This document shows, in pieces, positions 21,582-30,657 of a stretch of 64,000 nt of DNA; position 1 is the stretch's first letter; the number at the start of each line of letters is the position of its first letter. The stretch covers positions 87,967 to 151,966 of the forward strand of contig NZ_VMOA01000006.1 of assembly GCF_020662345.1 (NCBI RefSeq). Reading direction: 5' to 3'. Position numbers and translations under genes: made by a program. Source of the DNA: Methylobacterium sp. W2. Lineage in GTDB: Bacteria > Pseudomonadota > Alphaproteobacteria > Rhizobiales > Beijerinckiaceae. The notes under the pieces were generated by a model. That model saw nothing but the letters and a program-made list of their open reading frames with translations. It made no database searches and was not told where the DNA came from.

Positions 21582-22763
21582 TCAGACGCGCTCGATGCAC
21601 ATGGCGACGCCCATGCCACCGCCGATGCAGAGGGTGGCGAGGCCCTTCTTGGCGTCGCGACGCTTGAGCTCGTGCAGCAGGGTGACGAGGACGCGGGCAC
21701 CGGACGCGCCGATCGGGTGGCCGATGGCGATGGCGCCGCCATTGACGTTCACCTTGTCGGTGTCCCAGCCCATGTCCTTGTTCACGGCCAGCGCCTGGGC
21801 GGCGAAGGCCTCATTGGCCTCGATCAGGTCGAGGTCGGACGGCTTCCAGCCGGCCTTGTCGAGGGCCTTGCGCGAGGCCGGGATCGGGCCGGTGCCCATG
21901 ACCTTGGGGTCGACGCCGGCGGTGGCCCAGGACACGATCCGGGCGAGCGGGGTGATGCCGCGACGCTCGGCCTCGGAGGCCGACATCAGCACGATGGCCG
22001 CCGCGCCGTCGTTGAGGCCGGATGCGTTGGCGGCCGTCACCGTGCCGTCCTTCGAAAAGGCGGGCTTGAGCTTGGCCATGGCCTCGATGGTGGCGCCGTC
22101 ACGGATGTACTCGTCGGTGTCGACGATGGTGTCACCCTTGCGGCCCGGGACGGTCACGGCGACGATCTCGTCCTTGAAGCGGCCTTCCTTGCGGGCGGCC
22201 TCGGCCTTATTCTGCGACTTCGTCGCGAACTCGTCCTGCTGCTCGCGGGTCAGCTGGAACGCCTGGGCCACGTTCTCGGCGGTGTTGCCCATGTGGTAGC
22301 CGTTGAAGGCGTCCCACAGGCCGTCCTTGATCATGGTGTCGACGAGCTTCACGTCGCCCATCTTCTGGCCGCCGCGCAGGTACTGCGCATGGGGGGAGAG
22401 CGACATCGATTCCTGGCCGCCGGCCACGATGACCGTGGCGTCGCCGTTGGCGATCTGCTGCATGCCGAGGGCGACCGTGCGCAGGCCCGAGCCGCAGACC
22501 TGGTTGACGCCCCAGGCCGTGGCCTTCTCCGGGATGCCGGCCTTGATGGCGGCTTGGCGGGCCGGGTTCTGGCCGGCGCCGGCGGTGAGGACCTGGCCGA
22601 AGATCACCTCGTCCACGTCGTCGGGGGACACGCCGGCGCGCTCCAGGGCGGCCTTGATCGCGACGGCGCCGAGCTCATGGGCCGGCACGGTGTTGAAGGC
22701 ACCTCCGAACGATCCCACGGCGGTGCGCGCCGCTCCGACGATGACGATGTCTTCCGCTGCCAT
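21582..22763 (-). CDS. phaA: Acetyl-CoA acetyltransferase (beta-ketothiolase)
   Basis: 393 residues, standard thiolase length. The acylation-site cysteine is in [11 protein letters not shown] (about residue 89), the second conserved block is [19 protein letters not shown] with its histidine, and the C-terminal cysteine is in [10 protein letters not shown]. It condenses two acetyl-CoA to acetoacetyl-CoA, the first step of PHB synthesis and of the ethylmalonyl-CoA pathway. ATG 22763 has a strong AGGAGA site. Co-directional with phaB; divergent from phaR. Confidence 0.96.
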   Translation of the reverse strand: MAAEDIVIVGAARTAVGSFGGAFNTVPAHELGAVAIKAALERAGVSPDDVDEVIFGQVLTAGAGQNPARQAAIKAGIPEKATAWGVNQVCGSGLRTVALGMQQIANGDATVIVAGGQESMSLSPHAQYLRGGQKMGDVKLVDTMIKDGLWDAFNGYHMGNTAENVAQAFQLTREQQDEFATKSQNKAEAARKEGRFKDEIVAVTVPGRKGDTIVDTDEYIRDGATIEAMAKLKPAFSKDGTVTAANASGLNDGAAAIVLMSASEAERRGITPLARIVSWATAGVDPKVMGTGPIPASRKALDKAGWKPSDLDLIEANEAFAAQALAVNKDMGWDTDKVNVNGGAIAIGHPIGASGARVLVTLLHELKRRDAKKGLATLCIGGGMGVAMCIERV

Positions 22764-23089
22764 TGACGTTCTCCTCTGGGTAGCCCGCGCGACGTTGAAG
22801 CCCTCCGATGGGCATGCGCACTTAAGGCCAACTGAAGCGATGAAAGCGCTGGGCAGAGTGAAGTCAAGCGCGTGCGGAAGGTCGGCGAGTGACCGGCCGG
22901 CGTTTGTCACCGGAGGCGCCGCACGGCGTGTGGCACTATTCTGCGGGGATCGGGGTCAGATTGCTGTTTTCGTCAGCGGGCGAAAGCCTTAAGGTCCGCT
23001 CACGCGCGGATACGAATGATACCCGGACGGCGCATCGGGCCTCGAAGGGATTGGGCGCTGGAATGAACGTGTCGGGAAAGGCCACGAGG
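22764..23089. other. Divergent intergenic region phaA / phaR
   Basis: 326 bases that must carry the phaA and phaR promoters. I looked for CTGC-N3-GCAG sites and did not find a perfect one here; nothing else is evident. Confidence 0.45.
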
Positions 23090-23704
23090 ATGGCGGATAA
23101 CGGTAAGTCTCAGCAGACCGTCATCAAGAAGTATGCGAACCGGCGACTGTACCATACCGGAACCTCGACCTACGTCACGCTCGAGGACCTCTCGACGATG
23201 GTCCAGAACGGCGAGGATTTCCTCGTGTACGACGCCCGCTCGGGCGACGACATCACCCGCTCCGTGCTCACGCAGATCATCTTCGAGCAGGAGAACAAGG
23301 CCGGCGAGGACAATCTGCTGCCGGTGGCCTTCCTGCGCCAGCTTATCCGCTTCTACGGCGACAGCATGCGGACGATGGTGCCGAGCTTCCTAGAATTCTC
23401 CATGGCCAATTTCGCCCGCGACCAGGACGGCCTGCGCGAGAAGATGAATCAGAGCTTCGCCCCCAAGGTGTTTCAGAGCGCCATGGAGGAACAGGTGCGG
23501 GCCAATATGAGCTTCTTCGGCGATGCCATGAAGATGTTCACCACCTTCGGCACCGGGCCACTCTCCGGCATGAAGTCCTCCGCGTCCGCGCCGACGCCGT
23601 CCCAGCCCGCGACCGCGGTGGCCGCGCCCGACAGCGACCTCGACGAGTTGAAGCGGCAGATGGCGGAGATGCGCAACCGCCTCGAAGACCTCGCCAAGAA
23701 GTAG
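23090..23704 (+). CDS. phaR: Polyhydroxyalkanoate synthesis repressor PhaR
   Basis: 204 residues. The N-terminal PHB/PHA accumulation DNA-binding domain (TVIKKYANRRLYHTGTSTYVT, then LVYDARSGDDITRSVLTQII) is followed by the PHB-binding helical region and a variable Ala/Pro linker ending in a coiled coil. PhaR senses free PHB surface and represses phasin and PHB genes when no granule is present. I use ATG 23090; an in-frame ATG nine codons earlier (23063) is possible. Divergent from phaA-phaB, consistent with a local regulator. Confidence 0.94.
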   Translation: MADNGKSQQTVIKKYANRRLYHTGTSTYVTLEDLSTMVQNGEDFLVYDARSGDDITRSVLTQIIFEQENKAGEDNLLPVAFLRQLIRFYGDSMRTMVPSFLEFSMANFARDQDGLREKMNQSFAPKVFQSAMEEQVRANMSFFGDAMKMFTTFGTGPLSGMKSSASAPTPSQPATAVAAPDSDLDELKRQMAEMRNRLEDLAKK

Positions 23705-23818
23705 GCCGGCGGCCTCGGCGGCCGGTTCCCCGATTGCGTCCTGAGAGAGTGCTAACGAACTGTTAAAGTCGGCTCACCCATTGCGCTTTTCTGCCCATTG
23801 CAGGCGGAAAGGCAGCGT

Positions 23819-24094
23819 GTGGCACAAACTGGCACAGGAAAGTGTACCAAAACGGGACATTTCGTCCCCGAGGGGGACCGCGACACGGCGCGGACGCTCG
23901 TGGTCATCGACGGCGGTGAGGCGGTGGCCCGCAAGGCGAATGCTGCCTGTGGCAGGCCGAACGCCGAGTTCCTGACTCAGCTTCTCGTCAGTTGCGAGCC
24001 GACCATGCGCGCCTCCCGCGCCGAGCGCATGCGCTCGGCCACGGCGCGCTACGCCGAGACGACACAGATCGGGACGGGCAGACGCCGTGCCTGA
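23819..24094 (+). CDS. Small hypothetical protein with a FLTQL motif
   Basis: About 91 residues from GTG 23819, which has GGAAAGG six bases upstream; no ATG is available and a TTG at 23798 is the alternative. The central part (RPNAEFLTQLLVSCEP...RASRAERMRSATARYAET) recalls short Rhizobiales proteins with an RPxAxFLAQL pattern followed by arginine-rich residues and a final AxxxYR-like end. I do not recognise a function. The codon pattern fits the neighbourhood and the gene ends just before the rpmF terminator. The N-terminal 25 residues look less protein-like and the start may be wrong. Confidence 0.5.
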   Translation: MAQTGTGKCTKTGHFVPEGDRDTARTLVVIDGGEAVARKANAACGRPNAEFLTQLLVSCEPTMRASRAERMRSATARYAETTQIGTGRRRA

Positions 24095-24114
24095 TTCGTC
24101 AGGGCGCAGAATGC

Positions 24115-24136
24115 AAAAAACCGCCCGGAGGCGGTT
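24115..24136 (-). terminator. Rho-independent terminator of rpmF
   Basis: On the minus strand AACCGCC and GGCGGTT (24119-24136) form a hairpin with a four-base loop, followed by a run of six U residues (24115-24120 as A on the plus strand). Confidence 0.85.
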
Positions 24137-24144
24137 CTCGCAGA

Positions 24145-24182
24145 CATCGTCTCGTCCCGGTCCCTGGCGGGACGAGACGATG
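24145..24182. terminator. Second perfect 15-bp hairpin downstream of rpmF
   Basis: CATCGTCTCGTCCCG (24145-24159) pairs exactly with 24168-24182 around an eight-base loop, directly after the rpmF stop on the minus strand. Together with the terminator at 24115 it makes a tandem 3' structure. Confidence 0.75.
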
Positions 24183-24189
24183 CGACAGG

Positions 24190-24378
24190 TCAGGCTTCGG
24201 CCGACTTCACCTTGAGAACCTGACGACCGCGATACATGCCGGTCTTCAGATCGATGTGGTGGGGACGACGCAGCTCGCCCGAATCCTTGTCGGCGACATA
24301 GGTCGGGGCCTTGAGGGCGTCGGCGGACCGGCGCATGCCGCGCCGCGAGGGGGAGGTCTTTCGCTTCGGAACGGCCAT
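24190..24378 (-). CDS. rpmF: 50S ribosomal protein L32
   Basis: 62 residues, the family length. The start [18 protein letters not shown] and the [15 protein letters not shown] segment are diagnostic. As in other alphaproteobacteria the zinc-binding cysteines found in some L32 proteins are absent. It stands alone on the minus strand with a tandem terminator behind it. Confidence 0.96.
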   Translation of the reverse strand: MAVPKRKTSPSRRGMRRSADALKAPTYVADKDSGELRRPHHIDLKTGMYRGRQVLKVKSAEA

Positions 24379-24688
24379 GGGGTAGTCCTGCTACGACAAA
24401 AAGGGTGCACGGGCGCCGCCCCGCGAGGGAAGAGGCCGCCTCGGCACCGTGTTCAAACGGAGATTCGATGGCGGCTGTATAGCGGCACATCGACCGTCTG
24501 GCTAGAGCCGCCCGGGGCCGGACTTCCAAAAAGGACGGATCGATCCGCGAAGGGGGGGCGGCCGCGGTTCGCGGCGGGGCTCGCGAGGCCGTGAAGCCTC
24601 GTTAAGCGCCGGTTCAACCGTCGTGTCCTACCTGCGAATACGGAGACGCCTCAACGAAGATTGCGCCGCCGCATCTCGGGAGATTGCC

Positions 24689-25084
24689 ATGACTTCATCT
24701 CGCATGACCACATCTCTGCTCCGCACCCTGGCCGTGCTGAGCTGCCTCGCGGCGGCTCCTGTCCTCGCCCAGGCGCCGAGCCCCTCGACCTCCACTCCTC
24801 CCGCCGTCGCACCGAAGGCGCCCACGGTTCCGGCCGCCCCGGCCAAGCCGACGGCGGACAAGCCCGCCGCTCCCGTCGCGCCTGCGGCCAAGACCGATCT
24901 CATCGACCTGAACAGCGCCTCGGCTGCCGAACTCGAAGCTCTGCCCGGCATCGGTGCGGCGCGCTCGGCTGCGATCGTCAAGGGCCGCCCTTATCACAGC
25001 AAGGACCAGCTCGTGTCCAAGAAGATCCTCACCCAGGGCGTCTATGACGGGATCAAAGACAAAGTCATCGCGAAGCAGAAGTAG
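24689..25084 (+). CDS. Exported helix-hairpin-helix protein (ComEA-like)
   Basis: 131 residues. ATG 24689 follows a good GGGAGA site and gives a signal peptide (about 1-27, ending APVLAQ). An Ala/Pro/Thr-rich spacer leads to a C-terminal helix-hairpin-helix domain (LIDLNSASAAELEALPGIGAAR, then AAIVKGRPYHSKDQL). This domain binds DNA without sequence specificity; in ComEA it captures DNA in the periplasm for uptake. No competence genes are nearby, so a role in natural transformation is only possible. A hairpin follows the gene. Confidence 0.82.
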   Translation: MTSSRMTTSLLRTLAVLSCLAAAPVLAQAPSPSTSTPPAVAPKAPTVPAAPAKPTADKPAAPVAPAAKTDLIDLNSASAAELEALPGIGAARSAAIVKGRPYHSKDQLVSKKILTQGVYDGIKDKVIAKQK

Positions 25085-25101
25085 CTCTTCCGCTCTGGCA
25101 G

Positions 25102-25129
25102 CCCGGCGCCGGTCCGGTGCCGGGTTGTT
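25102..25129 (+). terminator. Terminator after the ComEA-like gene
   Basis: CCCGGCGCC (25102-25110) pairs with GGTGCCGGG (25116-25124) with one G-U pair and a five-base loop, then TTGTT. It lies 17 bases after the stop codon. Confidence 0.6.
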
Positions 25130-25192
25130 CGCCGGGGGGCACGGTGTTACGCGGCCCGAGACCTTGGTTTCCCGCCAGAAGACATAAGCCCG

Positions 25193-25819
25193 ATGCCTCC
25201 CCAGCCCATGATCCGCGTCCACCGCGGTGATCTCCCGGCCGATTACGTGCCGGGCGCCGCCATCGCCATCGACACCGAGACGCTGGGTCTCAATCCGCAT
25301 CGGGACCGGCTCTGCGTCGTCCAGATCTCGCGCGGCGACGGCAGTGCCGACGTGGTGCAGATCCTGCCCGGTTCCGCCCCGCCCGAAATGCTCAAGCGCG
25401 TTCTGGCCGATCCGGCGGTGACGAAGATCTTCCACTTCGCCCGGTTCGACCTCGCCGTGCTGTTCAAGGCCCTCGGCGTGATGCCGGGGCCGGTCTACTG
25501 CACCAAGGTCGCCTCCAAGCTCGCCCGTACCTATACCGACCGGCATGGCCTCAAGGACGTGGTCCGCGAACTCGTGGGCGTCGACCTGTCGAAGCAGCAG
25601 CAATCCTCGGATTGGGGCGCCGAGTCCCTGAGCCAGGCGCAGGTGGAGTATGCAGCCTCCGACGTGCTGCATCTGCATGCGGCGCGCGCCCGCCTCGACG
25701 CGATGCTCGCCCGCGAAGGGCGGACCGATCTCGCGCAGCGCTGCTTTGACTTCCTGCCGACCCGCTCCCTCCTCGATCTTGAAGGCTGGGCCGAGACCGA
25801 CATCTTCGCCCATACCTGA
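25193..25819 (+). CDS. rnd: Short RNase D-like 3'-5' exonuclease
   Basis: 208 residues. This is a DEDDy exonuclease domain with Asp27 and Glu29 (DTETLGL), Asp86 (FARFDLAV), and the Tyr153-x3-Asp157 pair (YAASD). It ends right after the catalytic domain; the HRDC domains of full-length RNase D (about 375 residues) are absent, as is common for the short alphaproteobacterial form. It would trim tRNA or other RNA 3' ends. ATG 25193 is used; a second ATG five codons later is possible. Confidence 0.88.
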   Translation: MPPQPMIRVHRGDLPADYVPGAAIAIDTETLGLNPHRDRLCVVQISRGDGSADVVQILPGSAPPEMLKRVLADPAVTKIFHFARFDLAVLFKALGVMPGPVYCTKVASKLARTYTDRHGLKDVVRELVGVDLSKQQQSSDWGAESLSQAQVEYAASDVLHLHAARARLDAMLAREGRTDLAQRCFDFLPTRSLLDLEGWAETDIFAHT

Positions 25820-26104
25820 TCGGGCACGGTCATCGAGGCCTCTATGCAGGTCGTTGCGACGGTGCGGCGGCGCACATAGACGGTGCCGCGGCGATCCCGC
25901 ACGGTTGATGATTCCTCAATGCTCCGCTCATAAGGTTCCGGCACGGCCACAACTTCGCCATCGGCCGCGCGCATCCGGCGCTGAACCATGGGGGAAGCTG
26001 GCTCCCACGGCTCAACACACGATGGGCGAAACGTGGCATGTTGCGGGGCGCAACCTGCCGGTGTTCCATCGGATCGGTCAGGCGGAGCGGCTCGGATCAA
26101 CACC

Positions 26105-26881
26105 ATGCACGGGGTCGACGCCATCAACGCGACAGGGACGACGGGATCGGGCGCGGATGCGCGCCGTAACCGCGCCCATGCGCGGGCTCGCAACCACAGC
26201 ACGCAGGTGCGCTACCTACGTCGTCTCATTCCCCTCTCGGCCGGAGCCGCGATCGCTGCCCTCGCCGTGGTGACGCTGTTCAACCCGTTCGGCAGTGTCC
26301 TGCCGGCCGTCACCATGGGGCCGGTCACCCTGTCGGGCACCAAGGTGAAGATGGAGAACCCGCGCCTTTCCGGTTTCCGGAAGGACAACCGGGGCTACGA
26401 GGTCATCGCCACGGCCGCCTTCCAGGATGTGCGCAAGCCGACGCTGATCGAACTCCAGGCCATGAAGGGCCATCTCGTCACTGACGATTCGGGTGGGCTC
26501 GCCCATATGGAGGCCGCCGCCGGCCTCTTCGATTCGGCACGCGAGACCCTGTCCCTCGAACGTGACATCAAGTTGTGGACCGACAAGGGCGAGGACATCC
26601 GCCTCCAGACCGCCGCCATCGATTTCAAGGCCGGGACGGTGAAGTCCGACCAGGTCGTCACCGTGACGCTTCCCACGGGCACGGTCGTGTCCGATGGCCT
26701 CGACATGGTCGATAACGGCCGCGTTATCTCCTTCATCGGCAACGTGCACGCGGTGTTCCACGGATCGGACAAGGCCGAGGAACGGACCGTCGAATCCAAA
26801 TCCGAGACCAAGCCCGACGTGAAATCGCCGCGCATCCTCACCTCCGCCGCCGAGCCGCGGGACGGGGAGGCGCGCCGGTGA
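26105..26881 (+). CDS. lptC: LPS export protein LptC
   Basis: 258 residues. A cytoplasmic arginine-rich N-terminus (about 1-43) precedes one transmembrane helix (LSAGAAIAALAVVTLFNPFG region, about 45-65) and a periplasmic LptC/OstA-like beta-jellyroll (MENPRLSGFRKDNRGYEVIA and onward). It passes lipopolysaccharide from the LptBFG ABC transporter to LptA. Its stop overlaps the lptA start (GTGA), the first of two such overlaps in this operon. It is longer than E. coli LptC (191 residues), which is usual for Rhizobiales. Confidence 0.9.
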   Translation: MHGVDAINATGTTGSGADARRNRAHARARNHSTQVRYLRRLIPLSAGAAIAALAVVTLFNPFGSVLPAVTMGPVTLSGTKVKMENPRLSGFRKDNRGYEVIATAAFQDVRKPTLIELQAMKGHLVTDDSGGLAHMEAAAGLFDSARETLSLERDIKLWTDKGEDIRLQTAAIDFKAGTVKSDQVVTVTLPTGTVVSDGLDMVDNGRVISFIGNVHAVFHGSDKAEERTVESKSETKPDVKSPRILTSAAEPRDGEARR

Positions 26882-27618
26882 TTCGCTCCACGCTGGTCTC
26901 CGCCCTCGCCCTCTGCTGCCTCCTCGCAGCGGGGAGCGCAATGGCGCAGATCCCCGCCGGCATCGCTCCGGCGGCCGCCGCGAAGGCGAACAAGCCGACC
27001 GCTCCGGGAAGCACCTTCGGCGCCAGCGGCGGCAAGGAACCCGTGAAGATCGACGCGGACCGGCTCGACGTGTTTGACCGCGAGAACAAGGCGATTTTCG
27101 CCGGTAACGTCGTGGCCGTGCAGGGCGACAGCACCATCCGCTGCTCGACGATGACGGTGCATTACAAGCGCGGCAAGGACGCCAAGCCCGGCGCCCCCCC
27201 GCCCGCTGCCGATGCCGCCAAGTCACCCGCAGGAATGGCGGAAAACGGCATCCAGAAGGTGGAATGCGCCGGCCCCGTCACCGTGGTTCAGAACGACCAG
27301 GTCGCCACCGGCGACAATGCCGTGTTTGACCAAGAGGCCAAGCGCATCGTGCTCACCGGCAATGTCGTACTGAGCCAATGCCAGAACGTCACCCGGGGCA
27401 GTCGCCTCGTCTACGACATGAATACCGGCCGGGCGAACATGGACCCGGTCGCCGGCGGCCGCGTCTCGGCGATGTTCATGCCGCAGAAGGAGGAGGCCGC
27501 CAAGGGCGGGGCCAAGGGGTGTGCCCAACCGGCGAGCGCTGCGGGCAAGCCCGCGCCAAAACCTTCCGAGGCCGGCGCGGACAAGCCCGCTACGAAGCCG
27601 AGAGCGCAGGCCAATTGA
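26878..27618 (+). CDS. lptA: LPS transport periplasmic protein LptA
   Basis: 246 residues, starting at GTG 26878 that overlaps the lptC stop. A signal peptide (about 1-22, ending GSAMAQ) is followed by an Ala/Lys spacer and the OstA domain ([21 protein letters not shown]; later [20 protein letters not shown]). It forms the bridge carrying lipopolysaccharide across the periplasm to LptDE. The C-terminal 40 residues are low-complexity Pro/Ala/Lys. Translational coupling with lptC and lptB should keep the three proteins in proportion. Confidence 0.93.
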   Translation: MIRSTLVSALALCCLLAAGSAMAQIPAGIAPAAAAKANKPTAPGSTFGASGGKEPVKIDADRLDVFDRENKAIFAGNVVAVQGDSTIRCSTMTVHYKRGKDAKPGAPPPAADAAKSPAGMAENGIQKVECAGPVTVVQNDQVATGDNAVFDQEAKRIVLTGNVVLSQCQNVTRGSRLVYDMNTGRANMDPVAGGRVSAMFMPQKEEAAKGGAKGCAQPASAAGKPAPKPSEAGADKPATKPRAQAN

Positions 27619-28508
27619 CCTCCGCCCTGCAAGTGGCCCCCGCGCCAGACCCGATCAGCGCGCGGATCGCCGGTGCCGCTCCTGATGGAGCCGTACGCGC
27701 GCCCTCTCTCCTGTCGCGCCTCTTTCGTCGCGGCAAGGGGCGGGCGGCAGGTGGCGAGGTGGGCCTGTCCGGGACTGGCGGCGGTCCGGGCATCCTCCAC
27801 GTGGAGGGCCTGCGCAAGAGCTACGGCGCGCGCACCGTGGTGCACGAGGCCGGATTGACCGTGCGCAACGGCGAGGCGGTGGGGCTGCTGGGCCCCAACG
27901 GTGCGGGCAAGACCACGATCTTCTACATGATCACCGGCCTCGTCTCGGCGGATCGCGGCTCGATCAGCCTCGACGGGCTGCCGATCACCCACCTGCCGAT
28001 GTATCAGCGCGCGCGCCTCGGCATCGGCTACTTGCCGCAGGAAGCCTCGATCTTCCGCGGCCTGTCGGTGGAGGACAACATCCGCGCCGTGCTCGAAGTG
28101 GTGGAGCCCAGCCGCAAGGAACGCGATCGCAAGCTCGATTCGTTGCTTGAAGAATTCGACATCGCGCGCCTGCGCAAGGCGCCCTCGATCGCACTGTCGG
28201 GCGGTGAGCGCCGGCGCTGCGAGATCGCCCGCGCCCTGGCGACCTCGCCGAGCTTCATGCTGCTCGACGAGCCCTTCGCGGGCATCGACCCCATCGCGGT
28301 GGGCGACATCCAGGATCTGGTGAAACACCTGAAGCAGCGCGGCATCGGCGTGCTCATCACCGATCACAACGTGCGCGAGACCCTGGGCCTCATCGACCGG
28401 GCCTACATTGCCCATTCCGGCCGCATCCTCACCGAGGGCACGCCGGAGGAGATCGTCGCCAACGAGGACGCGCGGCGGCTCTATCTCGGCGAGGGGTTCC
28501 GGCTCTAA
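27615..28508 (+). CDS. lptB: LPS export ABC transporter ATPase LptB
   Basis: About 297 residues. The Walker A motif is GPNGAGKTT, the signature [15 protein letters not shown], and Walker [14 protein letters not shown], with the H-loop histidine in [11 protein letters not shown]. The last is the LptB-typical sequence. The start is a TTG at 27615 that overlaps the lptA stop (TTGA); a GTG at 27633 would also work. About 57 residues precede the ABC domain, more than in E. coli LptB. The partner permeases LptF and LptG are not in the window. Confidence 0.93.
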   Translation: MTSALQVAPAPDPISARIAGAAPDGAVRAPSLLSRLFRRGKGRAAGGEVGLSGTGGGPGILHVEGLRKSYGARTVVHEAGLTVRNGEAVGLLGPNGAGKTTIFYMITGLVSADRGSISLDGLPITHLPMYQRARLGIGYLPQEASIFRGLSVEDNIRAVLEVVEPSRKERDRKLDSLLEEFDIARLRKAPSIALSGGERRRCEIARALATSPSFMLLDEPFAGIDPIAVGDIQDLVKHLKQRGIGVLITDHNVRETLGLIDRAYIAHSGRILTEGTPEEIVANEDARRLYLGEGFRL

Positions 28509-28952
28509 GCCGCAGGCCCGATCCGAACCCGCGAATCACGTTCAGGCCCGCGCTGCCCGCACCGTCGCGACCGTGGAGGATCGTCCGGTCATGGCCGGAT
28601 CTCCCATCGTCTGCCTAAATTCTCGCCGCGCCTGATGACGACCAAAAAATGCATGCGTTTTGTGCATGCTTTCGGGTTGGCCTGCCGCTCGCATCTAAAA
28701 CGGGAGAATTTGATTTCTCTTTGGTGCGAGGCAGTTGCGTGCCTATCAATCCCTTTCGGCCACCCTGGGGGACGGCCGGACTGATGTTGCGTTGCAACAA
28801 GGGAGTGGAAATCGGAAGCATCGCACTTTGACGGCGGCGCAAGATGGCGATAGACCTATGCGAAGATAAAAAGAAGCAACATTCATGCCGAGCGGCGTCG
28901 GGTTCTGTTCGCGCCTTCGGCTGGGCTCACCTGAAGGCGTCGGGGCAACACC
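28509..28952 (+). other. Intergenic region lptB-rpoN with two palindromes
   Basis: 444 bases without a gene. Two GCATGC palindromes (28651-28656 and 28664-28669) are spaced by seven bases, and TGTTGC-GTT-GCAACA forms a perfect inverted repeat at 28785-28799. The rpoN promoter should lie here; a canonical -24/-12 element was not found. Confidence 0.5.
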
Positions 28953-30500
28953 ATGAGCTTGCTGCAGCGACTGGAAATGCGTCAGGGCCAAGCCCTGGTG
29001 ATGACGCCACAGCTTCTCCAGGCGATCAAGCTTCTTCAGCTCTCCCAGATCGATCTCGCCACCTATGTGGATGCCGAATTGGAGCGCAATCCGCTCCTGG
29101 AACGCGTCGAGGGCGAGCCGGATGGTGACCGCGCGAACCCGGAGGCGGCCCCGGAGGCCTCGGGCGACGGGGATAGCGAGTTCGACTCGGCCGAGCCCGA
29201 CAATTGGATGTCGACCGAACTCACGGCCAGCAGCGCCGAGATGGAAAGCGTCCTCGACACCCGCCTCGACAACGTCTTTGCCGACGAGAATCCGAGCCAT
29301 GCCCGCGAGGCGGCCTCGGGCGACATGCTCACCCTGACCCCGGCGCCCTACGGCAATACCGGTGGCAGCTTCGACGGCGAGGCGCCGGATTTCGAGGCCA
29401 CCCTGACCTCGGAAGTCTCCCTGCGCGAGCATCTCAGCGCGCAACTCGACCTCGCCACCCGCGATCCCGGTGACCGGCTGATCGCCGGCTTCCTCATCGA
29501 TGCGGTGGACGATGCCGGCTACATGCGCGAATCCATCGACGAGGTAGCCGAGCGCCTCGGCGCCAGCCTCGATTCCGTGGCGCGGGTGCTCAAGCTGATC
29601 CAGACCTTCGATCCGCCGGGCATCGCCGCCCGCGATCTCGCCGAATGTCTGAGCCTGCAGCTGCGTGAGCGCGACCGGTTCGATCCGGCGATGCAGTCCC
29701 TGGTCTCCCGTCTCGACCTCGTGGCCAAGCGCGACTTCCCGAGTCTGCGCCGGCTCTGCGGCGTCGACGACGAGGATCTCGTCGACATGCTGGCCGAACT
29801 TCGCCGCCTCGACCCGAAGCCCGGCCGGGCCTTCGGCTCGCGCGCCGTGGAGGTGCTGATCCCCGACGTGTTCGTGCGGGCGGCCTCCGACGGATCGTGG
29901 CTGGTGGAGCTCAACGCCGAGGCGCTGCCGCGCGTGCTGGTGAACCAGAGCTACTATGCGCGCGTCTCGCGCGGAGCGGCGGCAGAGGGCGACAAGGCGT
30001 TCCTGTCCGAGTGCCTGCAGACCGCCAATTGGCTCACCCGCAGCCTGGAGCAGCGGGCGCGCACCATCCTCAAGGTCGCCTCCGAGATCGTCCGCCAGCA
30101 GGACGCCTTTTTCGTGAACGGCGTGGCGCACCTGCGCCCCCTCAACCTCAAGACGGTCGCCGAGGCTATCGGGATGCACGAATCCACCGTGTCGCGGGTC
30201 ACCTCCAACAAATCCATCGGCACCAGCCGAGGCACCCTGGAGATGAAGTATTTCTTCACCGCCGCCATTCCGGGGGCGGCGGGCACGGCCTCGCATTCCT
30301 CCGAGGCCGTACGCCACCGCATCAAGCAGCTTGTGGACGGCGAGGCGACCGGCGACGTGCTCTCGGACGACGCCCTGGTGCAGAAGCTCCGCGACGAGGG
30401 CATCGACATCGCCCGCCGCACCGTGGCGAAATACCGGGAATCCCTGCGCATCCCCTCATCAATCGAGCGCCGCCGCGAGCATTTCGCCTACGCCCGCTGA
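28953..30500 (+). CDS. rpoN: RNA polymerase sigma-54 factor
   Basis: 515 residues. Region I begins LEMRQGQALVMTPQLLQAIKLLQLSQ, the glutamine-rich activator-interaction segment. An acidic region II (about 55-110) follows, then the core-binding domain, and the helix-turn-helix near residue 400 (VAEAIGMHESTVSRVTSNKS). The RpoN box is ARRTVAKYRE at residues 487-496. It directs -24/-12 promoters that need enhancer-binding proteins, with nitrogen control the classic regulon. The conserved hpf and ptsN genes follow. Confidence 0.96.
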   Translation: MSLLQRLEMRQGQALVMTPQLLQAIKLLQLSQIDLATYVDAELERNPLLERVEGEPDGDRANPEAAPEASGDGDSEFDSAEPDNWMSTELTASSAEMESVLDTRLDNVFADENPSHAREAASGDMLTLTPAPYGNTGGSFDGEAPDFEATLTSEVSLREHLSAQLDLATRDPGDRLIAGFLIDAVDDAGYMRESIDEVAERLGASLDSVARVLKLIQTFDPPGIAARDLAECLSLQLRERDRFDPAMQSLVSRLDLVAKRDFPSLRRLCGVDDEDLVDMLAELRRLDPKPGRAFGSRAVEVLIPDVFVRAASDGSWLVELNAEALPRVLVNQSYYARVSRGAAAEGDKAFLSECLQTANWLTRSLEQRARTILKVASEIVRQQDAFFVNGVAHLRPLNLKTVAEAIGMHESTVSRVTSNKSIGTSRGTLEMKYFFTAAIPGAAGTASHSSEAVRHRIKQLVDGEATGDVLSDDALVQKLRDEGIDIARRTVAKYRESLRIPSSIERRREHFAYAR

Positions 30501-30657
30501 GGGCGGGTGTGTTCTGCGGATGAGGTGTGCCCATAGCCGGACGCTTCAGGCCCTCCCGCCTGTCACCTCTCGTGCCAAGCCGGCTCGCCATTCCGTTGAC
30601 TTCTCTTCCCAGGGCTCCTTTACTTGTCTGCCGAACGCAACAAGAACCGGAGGATAC

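Noticed and set aside
28722..28742. Possible sigma-54 promoter upstream of rpoN
   Set aside because: TGG...TTGC is present but the GG and GC dinucleotides are 12 bases apart rather than the required 10.
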